DNA of 64,000 bases from NCBI GenBank assembly GCA_019671005.1, contig CM033744.1:9540128-9604127 (forward strand), read 5' to 3'. The notes beneath the pieces are model-generated. The model was not told the DNA's origin, searched no databases, and saw only the letters and a program-made list of their open reading frames with translations. Below, one piece after another: positions 55,943 through 64,000 of the stretch. Source of the DNA: Hibiscus mutabilis. Taxonomy: Eukaryota; Streptophyta; Magnoliopsida; Malvales; Malvaceae. The translations under genes and the position numbers were made by a program. The stretch's first letter is position 1, and the number at the start of each line of letters is the position of its first letter.

Positions 55943-58624
55943 ATGACCAGGGCGAGACCGACTTCACCAGAATATCCCTTTGATCCAGAAATCGAACGAA
56001 CCTTACAAAGACTTAGACGAAGGATAAGAGTAGCAATGGCTAATCAAGACGGCAATATGAATCAAGATGTTCTAGCAGGAGGAGGAGTGATTCTTGCACG
56101 AAACAGAACTATTCGAGACTATCTTGAAGTAGATCTTGATGGACATAATCCAGGAGTTGTCGCACCTGAAATTGAAGCCGACCACTTTGAGTTGAAACCG
56201 GTAATGTTTAATATGATCAACACAATAGGTCAATTTGGCGGCTCAGCAACTGAAGATGCACGACAACATCTGAAATCTTTCCTCGAGATTTGCAATTCGT
56301 TCAAAATACACGGAGTCACCCCCGATGTCTTACGATTAAGATTATTCCCCTATTCACTGAGGGATAGGGCGAAAGCATGGTTGAATAGCATTCCTGCCGG
56401 ATCAATAGCATCTTGGACTGATCTTTGTCGTGATTTCCTTGCTAGATTTAATCCGACAAATTTGACTGATAAGCTTTGTAACGACATTACTTCTTTTCGG
56501 CAGACAGATGATGAATCCATGTACGAGGATTGGGAGCGATATAGAGAACTTCTACACAAATGCCCCCTACACGGATTCCCGGTGTGGACTCAAGTAACAA
56601 TGTTTTACAACGCCATGAATACACCGACAAGGATGATGCTAGATGCCTCGGCAAACGACATACTCCTAGATAATCCGCCGGAGGAAGCAATGCAAATTTT
56701 AAACAGGCTGGCCAGGAATGATTATCAATTCCCATCTACTAGAAGAGGAGGAGTTAGACGCCAAGCCACAATGCATGAAATAGGATCATCAGATTCAATT
56801 TCGGCACAATTGGCCGCTTTAACCAAGATGGTACAGAACATGCAAAAACCAAACAACACACATGAAGTCAAGGTAATGGATTCTTTTTGTGAGTTATGTG
56901 GTGATAACCATAATTCTTCTGAATGTATGCAGAATCCGGAATCCAGCTTCTATGTGGGGAATTACAATCGGAACAACAATGTGATGTCCAATACATACAA
57001 TCCAGCTTGGAAGAAGCACCCGAATTTTTCATGGAGTAATCCCAACAATGCTCTAAACCATAACAATCAGAATGCACAAGCATCGGGATTCCAACAGAAT
57101 ATGCCACTGCAACAGTTGCCGCAGCAACAACCGGCAACATCTAGTTCTTTGGAAAATTCTCTAAATGCTTTTATGATGAAAACTGAATCTTATATGGCTG
57201 AGAATAGTAATTTCATAAAAAGAACTGATGCTTTTATTAACAGGACCGAGATGAGATTGCAAAATCAAGAGGCAGCAATCAAATAATTGGAAAATCAAGT
57301 CGGACAGTTTACTCAAAATCTGAATACTAGACCGCAAGGAGGTTTACCTAGCGATACTGAAGTCGCAAGAGGAACTGGCCATGAGCAATGTAAGGCGATC
57401 ACCACTAGAAGTGGCCAACAACTTAGAGAGGCTCAAACCCGCTCATCAAACAAAACTCCACAAAAAGATCAAGACGAACCTAGCGGCAAAGCCTCAGATG
57501 CTGAACCAGGAATTGCCGCGGCAACCGGCAATAAGCATGCCTCGGCATCCGACGATAAAGATGCCTCGGCAACTGGCGATAAGCATGCCTCGACAACCCC
57601 AGTTGATAACGCCTCGGCAACTCTAGTTGTCCAGGCAATGCCGTCAATCAGGTTTCAAACTAATGAAAGGATCGAAGATATCCGACTTCCACCACCATTC
57701 CCACAAAGGTTGAAGCGACAAAAGCAAGAATACCAATTCAAGAAGTTTCTTGATATCCGAAAGCAAGTCCACATCAACTTGCCATTGGTGGAAGCAATTG
57801 AACAAATGCCAAACTATGCCAAGTTTCTTAAAGACATTGTGTCCAAGAGAACAAGGCTAGGAGAGTTTGAAACAGTTGCCGCAACAGAGGGATGCATGGA
57901 AATGTTGAACAATCATATGCCACCCAAGTTGAAGGATCCCGGAAGTTTCACAATACCCTGTTCCATTGGAAACTACTATGTCGGGAAAGCACTATGCGAC
58001 CTTAGGGCTAGCATAAACTTGATGCCTAAATCGATTTTCCAGAAACTAGGAATCGGGAAGGCAAGACCTACAACAGTTATGTTACAGCTAGCCGACAGAT
58101 CCTATGTGCATCCAGAGGGAAAAATCGAGGACATACTGGTAAAAGTTGATAAATTTATTTTTCTCGCTGACTTTATTGTCATGGATTGTGAAGCAGATGA
58201 GCATGCACCCATCATTCTCGGGAGACCATTCCTAGCAACAGGGAGAACCTTGATCGATGTTGAAAAGGGAGAACTCACAATGAGGGTGAATGACCAGCAA
58301 GTTAAACTAAATGTGTTCCAAACACTAAGGCATGCCGATGATCCAGAAGAATGCCAACTTTTGCATGCCACGGCAGAGTTTAACTTCGATGAGGAATTTA
58401 GTTGCCTCGGCAACTACATTGCCGATCAAGAGGAACCTGAGGAGTATGAAGAACCGGTCGATGAGGAACAACAAGAAGAGGCAAATTGGCTAGTCAATCG
58501 ACCAGGTACATACTTTGAACCACTGGATTACTCAGGTAAGGAAGGTAAACTCGAAAAACCCTCTATTGAACAACCACCGATTCTTGAGTTGAAACAATTG
58601 CCAGAGCAACTAAAATATGCATAA
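55943..58624 (+). pseudogene. Athila gag-protease, with one internal stop
   Basis: ATG 55943 (MTRARPTSPEYP) opens a frame that reads through to 58624, interrupted once at 57284-57286 by TAA, probably from CAA. The gag domain is clear (FEICNSFKIHGVTPDVLRLR then LFPYSLRDRAKAWLNSIP; FHxRFNPT-like LARFNPTNLTDKL), followed by a CCHC-type knuckle (CELCGDNHNSSEC) and an Asn/Gln-rich region. The protease (from about 57990) has ALCDLRASINLMP; Athila proteases normally have Gly where Arg stands, so the active site is altered. A linker at 57510-57640 is Ala/Ser-rich and built from GCC-NN-GGCAA repeats. Gag forms the particle; the protease cuts it. Confidence 0.85.
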
Positions 58625-58645
58625 TTAGGAATCGATAATATATTG

Positions 58646-60400
58646 CCTGTAATTATTTCTTCTAAGTTATAGCCTGAGCAGGAAAAGAAGCTGATCAAGA
58701 TGTTGAAGCTACACAAAAAGGCAATAGGGTGGACAATTGCCGACTTGAAGGGAATTAGCCCGGCAGTATGCATGCACAAGATTTTGTTGGAAGATGATCA
58801 CAAACCTTCAATCGAGGCCCAGAGGAGACTGAATCATGCCATGAAAGGGGTTGTAATGAAAGAAATCATCAAGTGGCTTGACGCCGGCATTATATACCCT
58901 ATCTCTGATAGTACATGGGTAAGTCCGGTAAAATGTGTTCCGAAAAAGGGAGGTATAACGGTGGTACGTAATGAAAACAATGAACTCATTCCAACCAGGA
59001 CTGTGACCGGTTGGAGGGTTTGTATGGATTATCGAAAGCTAAACAAAGCCACCAGGAAAGATCACTTCCCATTACCCTTTATTGATCAAATGCTTGACCG
59101 TCTTACAGGTAAACCCTTTTATTGTTTTCTTGATGGTTATTCAGGTTACAGTCAAATTGCCGTAGCACCAGAAGATTAAGAAAAGACAACCTTCACATGC
59201 CCATACGGTACTTATGCCTTCCGAAGGATGCCGTTCGGATTGTGTAACGCCCCGTCAACCTTCCAAAGATGCATGATGGCGCTCTTTTCAGACATGGTCG
59301 AAGACTTCCTTGAGATCTTCATGGATGATTTTTCTATTTTTGGTAATGACTTCGACAGTTGTCTCGAAAATTTAGAGAAGGAGTTGGCAAGATGTGAAGA
59401 AACTGATTTAGTCCTTAATTAGGAGAAATGCCATTTTATGGTAGATGAAGGAATAGTGCTCGGCCACAAGATTTCATCCAAGGGAATTGAAGTAGACAAA
59501 GCCAAGGTGGACGTGATCGAGAGATTACCCCCACCAAGTTCGGTTAAAGGAATTCGAAGTTTTCTTGGACATGCAGGTTTTTACAAGAGGTTCATTCATA
59601 ATTTTTCTAAAATCACTAAACCCTTGTGCAATTTGCTTGAACAGGATAAAATCTTCAATTTTGATGATTCTTGCACCCAAGCATTCGAAACCCTAAAGGA
59701 AAAGCTTGCCTCGGCACCCATTGTCGTTCCACCAGATTGGACGCTACCTTTTGAGCTCATGTGTGATGCAAGTGATTTCGCGGTAGGAGCAGTCCTAGGC
59801 CAACGCACAGGTAAGACCTTCCATGTGATATACTACGCTAGTAAAACTCTTAATAGTGCTCAAGTGAATTACACAACAACGGAGAAAGAGTTACTAGCTG
59901 TAGTTTTCGCATTTGACAAGTTCCGATCCTATTTGATTAGTACAAAGGTAATTGTTCATACGGACCATTCAGCAATCAAATATCTATTTGCTAAAAAGGA
60001 TGCCAAACCTCGTTTGATTCGTTGGATATTACTTTTGCAAGAATTTGATATTGAAATTAAGGACAGGAAAGGAACAGAAAATCAAGTGGCCGATCACTTA
60101 TCACGTTTAGAACGCAACACGGAGGAGGACGCGGATCTAGAGATATGCGATACATTCCCGGATGAACAAATTTTAGTTGCCTCGGCAACCATGGACGCGC
60201 ATGCCTCGGCAACCCTCGACGCCTCGGTAACCATGGACGCGCATGCCTCGGCAACCCTCGACAACCATGGACGTGCACGCCTCGGCAACTCTCGACGCCG
60301 CAGAAGCCTTTGACGCACACGCCTCGGCAATTCTGGGAGCAGTCGCCACGGCAGCACATGCCTCGGCAATACCCTGGTACGCAGATTTAGTTAATTTCCT
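58646..60400 (+). pseudogene. Athila reverse transcriptase and RNase H
   Basis: RT motifs are in order: GWTIADLKGISPAVCMHKI, KWLDAGIIYPISDSTWVSPV, RVCMDYRKLNKATRKDHFPL, CFLDGYSGYSQI, MPFGLCNAPSTFQRCM and catalytic IFMDDFSIFG. RNase H keeps its acidic residues (LMCDASDFAVGAVL, TTTEKELLAVVFA, VHTDHSAIKYLF, NQVADHLSRLE). Stops at 59177 (TAA, from CAA) and 59420 (TAG, from TGG) break it. A GCC-NN-GGCAA minisatellite follows the RNase H, and a frame change there separates it from integrase. Confidence 0.88.
60178..60375 (+). repeat. Coding minisatellite between RNase H and integrase
   Basis: Alternating units of about 24 bases (GCCTCGGCAACCATGGACGC plus GCAT) and 18 bases (GCCTCGGCAACCCTCGAC) run through the pol linker and code an Ala/Ser/Thr/Asp repeat (ASATMDAHASATLD). 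One unit near 60260 lacks eight bases (GCCTCGGT), which shifts the reading frame; later units continue in another frame. Confidence 0.85.
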
Positions 60401-61658
60401 TGTTTGTGGTATTTTACCTTATGGCATTACTCACCAAGGGAAGAAGCGGTTCCACCATGATGCTAAGCATTACTTTTGGGACGAGCCTCTTTTGTTTAAA
60501 CAATGTGCAGATCAGGTTATACGCCGATGTGTCCCTGAAGAAGAGCAACAGAATGTACTCTGGCAATGCCATTCTTCACCCTATGGAGGACATTTTGGAG
60601 GAACTCGTACCGCGGCCAAAGTTTTGCAATCCGGTTTGTATTGGCCAACATTGTACAAAGATGCCCAAGACTTTTACAAGCAATGTGATCGTTGCTAGAG
60701 GACGGGCAATATCTCTAGACGACATGAGATGCCACTCCAGAACATCATCGAGGTGGAATTGTTTGATGTATGGGGGATCGATTTTATGGGACCTTTCCCA
60801 TCTTCATTCGGCAACCTCTACATTCTACTTGCCGTCGACTACGTGTCTAAATGGGTAGAGGCAGCTGCAGTTCCCAACAACGATTCCAAGACCGTGCAAC
60901 GATTCTTGCAGAAAAACATATTTACACGGTTTGGGATGCCAAGAGCAATTATCAGTGACGAAGGCAAGTATTTTGACAACAGACTAATTGCCAAGATGTT
61001 GCAACGCTTCGGCATATCACACAAGATCGCCACGACATATCACCCACAAACCAACGGGCAAGCAGAAATTTCCAACCGGGAATTGAAGGGTATACTTGAG
61101 AAGGTTGTAAATCCCTCAAGGAAGGATTGGTCATTAAGACTAGATGACGCACTTTGGGCATATCGCACTGCATTCAAAACACCCTTAGGTATGTCCCCCT
61201 TCTGACTTGTCTATGGTAAAACATGCCATCTACTAGTGGAAATCGAACACAAGGCATACTGGGCAATCAAGACCGTGAATATGGATTGGGAAAGTGCCGG
61301 ACAAAAGCGTTTGTTGGACCTCAATGAGATAGAAGAATTTCGTGCACTCGCCTATAACAATGCACGAATCAACAAAGAGAAAATAAAGCGATGGCACGAC
61401 AAGAAACTATTGTCGCGGTAATTCACGCCAGGGCAACTAGTTCTCTTATTCAATTCTCGGCTAAAACTTTTCCCGGGAAAGCTGAAATCAAGATGGTCGG
61501 GACCATTTGAAGTTGTCAAACCATTCTCCCATGGTGCCGTGATAATCAAGTCCATCCCTGACAACCATGAATTCAAAGTTAATGGACAAAGATTGAAGCA
61601 CTACAATGGTGCCCATGTGGAACGTAACAAGGAAGTGGTCAACTTAGGAGATGCATGA
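60400..61658 (+). pseudogene. Athila integrase
   Basis: The HHCC finger lies at about 60580-60698 (CHSSPYGGHFGGTRTAAKVL ... CDRC). It is followed by a TAG (60696) where Gln is usual, then a core with GIDFMGPFPSS, IISDEGKYFDN and QTNGQAEISNRELKG, so the D-D-35-E triad is kept. Further stops are TGA 61203 (from CGA) and TAA 61419. The C-terminal GPF block (RWSGPFEVVKPFSHGAVII) runs to a natural stop at 61656-61658. Integrase inserts the element's DNA into the host chromosome. Confidence 0.88.
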
Positions 61659-62200
61659 GCATGCTCTCCCTTTTGATATTTTTATTTTTATCTCTATTTA
61701 TTTATTTTTTTTATTTTCGATTAATCATTTATTTTATTTTTTTGAATTTATTTTATTTATTTTATTTATTTTATATATTTCCGATTATTAGTAATTTTCT
61801 TTAAGATAGATTTTTTATTATTTAAGTTTAAGAATCCTATTACACATCTTTATTTATTTTCTTTATTAGTTTATCTTTAATTTTAATCCTTATTTGATTT
61901 GTCTTTGAATTGTAGGAAAAAAGTTCAAGATAAAGAGGAATTTTAATCCAAGTAGGAAAACATCTTCAACAAGGAAACTAATGGGCTGAATCTAAGGCTT
62001 ATATAAAGCCTCCAATTCACCCTAACCACAACCCCTTGTCGTCAACTTCCCCCTTACCCTAAACCCTTTTTCGTTTTCCCCTAATCCCACCCACCTATCT
62101 TTTCTATAAAACCCATCACCCTTAACCTATTCCTACTTTCTATCTTGCAACTTTTTAGTTTCTTTTCTTTGTTTTACAAAACTCACAACCAAGATCATCC
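61659..62200. other. Athila spacer between pol and the third ORF
   Basis: A T-rich block (61680-61790, TTTATTTTA-like repeats) is followed by a pyrimidine-rich stretch. No gene. It could contain a splice acceptor or promoter for the third ORF, but none is clear. Confidence 0.5.
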
Positions 62201-63700
62201 ATGGCATCCAAGATTAAATTTTTAGTTCATCCAAGTTCCTCCAAAGAACCAAGATACAAGAAGTTTTCTACACCGGTGGTTCAAGAAAGATTTCAATCCA
62301 AGTTTGAAAGCCGGAAGATTCATGAAGAACAAGGCTTTGAATACTCCAACTCTCATCAAGATTTCGGCCTTGAACCATTCATCTTCGAGAGGATTGCACA
62401 TCAAAAGTGGCAAATCTTTTGCCATCAACCGGAACCGGGTAACATCTCATGGGTAAGAGAATTCTATGCTCACTCACCTAACCCGGATAATCCTTATGTT
62501 TTTGTTCGTGACAAGGCCATACTCATAAATCCCGAAAACGTCAACACCTTTTACGGGCTTTACATTGAGAAGGACGAGCATCAAGCTTTCGTTGATCAAA
62601 TCACTCCCAAGCAACTCGACAAGGTGCTTCAAGAACTCGTTCAACCGAGAACTCATTGGAACGACGGTAAATACAATGGCATGGTAAATCGCCTTCGGCT
62701 TAAACCCTAGGCAAAACTATGGAATAAGTTTGTTAAAACTTCTTTAATGCCCACCACACACAATACTACCGTTGATATACCACGTCTTTTGCTCATACAT
62801 TCTATTTTGCATAATCGCATCATTAACATTGGAAAAATTATTTGTGATGGGATTTTTGTATGCAGCTCAAAAGATAAGGGTTCTCTTTTCTTCCCTTGCT
62901 TAATTTCTAATCTTTGCAAGGAGATGCATGTCCCAAGTGAGTCTATCGATGAAACGGCCCTACCCAAGTCTGGTTGGAATCAAGCACTAATCCGAAAGCT
63001 AATAGGAGAGGCACCGGGAGATTCTTCAAGGCCTCCAATTGCCACGGCAACTCCTGCCGCCCCGGCAATCTATAATGCCCAAGCACCTAACGCCAGGGCA
63101 ACTCGACTATCAACCCCGGGACACTTTGAAGCACTTTTGCACCCATTGGCAAGCCACCTAAGGCAAATTGAAGACCGTCAACTAATGTTCATGCGGTACA
63201 TGAAGGAGCACAACAATGCCATCACCCAAGTCATCCTAGAAAAGTACCCGGACAATTGTGTGCCGTTCCCAATCTTTCCTGCCGAGATCTTTGCCCCGGC
63301 AACCAATGAAGCAGTCACCACGGCAACCGCAACAGATGATGCCGCGGCAACCTACATCGTGCCTGCACAAGCTGAAGCCACGGCAACCAAAGCTAAAGAC
63401 ATCCCGACAACCACTGCAAAAGCCAAAGGTAAAGCACCTATGCCCGAATCAACTCCTACGGAATCATTTTCTGATTTTTCAGATTCGGACGAGTCCTCCA
63501 TGGCACCAACAAAGACCGCACCAATTGAATCCTCCAAGCGAAAAGCCAATGACATTGATGAAGAGGACGATGAGGACAACCCCGTACGAGGATCTTTTCC
63601 ACCACCGGCAACAAGAAAACAACCATCATGTTCAAGCAAGAGAATCAAGACACCGACCAAAAAGAAACTAATCATCTATGATGACGAACTCTCGGAGTAA
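62201..63700 (+). pseudogene. Athila third ORF (putative plant transposon protein / env-position ORF)
   Basis: ATG 62201 opens a frame with blocks typical of the 'putative plant transposon protein' domain found in Athila elements: RIAHQKWQIFCHQPEPGNIS, WVREFYAHSPN, VNTFYGLYIEKDEH. A TAG at 62708-62710 (probably from CAG) interrupts it. The same frame then continues through SWxxxF-like KLWNKFVKTSLMP to 63700, with an Ala/Thr-rich tail made of GCC-NN-GGCAA repeats, an acidic patch and a basic end (KRIKTPTKKK). I see no signal peptide or clear membrane anchor, so an envelope role is not supported. It occupies the place of the env-like ORF of Athila. Function unknown. Confidence 0.75.
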
Positions 63701-64000
63701 GTCCTCGTATGCATTTTATTTTTCGTTAGTTTTATGTTTCTTTAAAGCATGCATTGAAGGCAATGCCTCACTCGAGTTTGGGGGGATTGTTATTAGTAGT
63801 TACCATGTTTAGTTACATTCATCTTAAGTATTACATTTAGGATACATAAATTGCTTGCCATGCCTTTAATTGGAACAAGAATTGCTTAGATTTGATGAAT
63901 ATTCGATGATGACTTTGCCAATGCACTTAATTGATAGAATTTTTATTCTAGGATAACCATAGAAAAACTTAGAATTTTACTATGATGCTAATTTTGATGA
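63701..64000 (+). other. Athila 3' non-coding region
   Basis: Contains GAGTTTGGGGGGATTG (about 63774-63789), a purine-rich tract of the kind that precedes the long 3' untranslated part of Athila elements. What follows does not match the 5' LTR start, so the 3' LTR lies beyond the window. Confidence 0.55.

Larger units (their letters stand above)
55333..64000 (+). mobile_element. Athila-type Ty3/Gypsy retrotransposon (runs off the window)
   Basis: Order: LTR, Asp-tRNA-type PBS, gag-protease, reverse transcriptase, RNase H, integrase, then a separate third ORF with a plant-transposon domain, then a long 3' non-coding part. This is the Athila layout. Most in-frame stops are explained by single C-to-T or G-to-A changes, so it is fairly young but inactive. 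The 3' LTR is not in the window. Confidence 0.9.

Noticed and set aside
60057..60369. Cys/Arg-rich open frames on the minus strand in the Athila element
   Set aside because: Antisense shadow of the GCC-NN-GGCAA minisatellite; the real frame is RNase H and linker on the plus strand.
62201..63700. Retroviral-type envelope gene in Athila
   Set aside because: Position fits, but no signal peptide, cleavage site or membrane segment can be seen; called only as a third ORF.
1..64000. tRNA, rRNA or small structural RNA genes
   Set aside because: Only B-box-like phrases were found; no stretch could be folded into a credible tRNA, and no rRNA wording was seen.

Overview
The window is nuclear DNA of a flowering plant. 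The AT-rich intergenic DNA, GT-AG introns, a plant gibberellin 20-oxidase, plant-type syntaxin, CslE, Cu/Zn-SOD and O-fucosyltransferase genes, and the mix of Ty1/Copia, Ty3/Gypsy (chromovirus-like, Tat/Ogre-like, Athila), LINE and MITE elements all point to a eudicot. I cannot name the species from the sequence alone.

Layout. 1-5573: a decayed chromovirus-like Gypsy element on the plus strand, joined to an LTR-like remnant. 5574-11820: a truncated Tat/Ogre-type Gypsy element on the minus strand (tandem repeats, gag, leader, PBS and a 2.4-kb LTR that carries a foldback insert). 12223-20677: two remnants of a cellulose synthase-like E gene. The larger is split by a gag-less Copia element (14952-20639, TSD ACCGT), which is itself split by a small non-coding LTR element (17003-18652, TSD TGTAG). 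21340-22794: a Cu/Zn-SOD pseudogene (minus). 24460-25990: a second Tat-type LTR fragment. 26285-26715: a nine-unit tandem repeat. 26813-29494: an O-fucosyltransferase pseudogene (plus). 30183-34040: a 13-exon SYP131/132-type syntaxin (minus) with a nonsense codon and a broken splice acceptor. 37177-38555: a three-exon gibberellin 20-oxidase (minus), the only conventional host gene that reads as intact. 38.6-41.3 kb: foldbacks, MITEs and a Stowaway element. 42014-42927: a Lys/Glu/Asp-rich (KED-like) gene with two frameshifts. 43472-49123: a minus-strand Gypsy LTR interrupted by a 3.5-kb plus-strand solo LTR (45254-48722, TSD ATATC). 49660-52505: a LINE, cut off in ORF2 by another long LTR (52506-55332), which is in turn cut by an Athila element that runs off the window (55333-64000).

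How it fits together. The region is a set of nested insertions around mostly dead genes. Two pairs of target-site duplications and LTR divergence give an order: CslE decay, then Copia, then the small element; and LINE, then long LTR, then Athila. Most stop codons in the Gypsy elements are explained by C-to-T or G-to-A changes, as expected from deamination of methylated cytosine. GA20-oxidase would act late in gibberellin synthesis.

The most unusual signal is a short palindromic motif, GCC-NN-GGCAA, repeated at least 18 times across the Athila element: in its LTR, in inter-domain protein linkers and in its third ORF. The Athila primer-binding site carries a TTGCC/GGCAA pair as well. I know of no described function for this motif.
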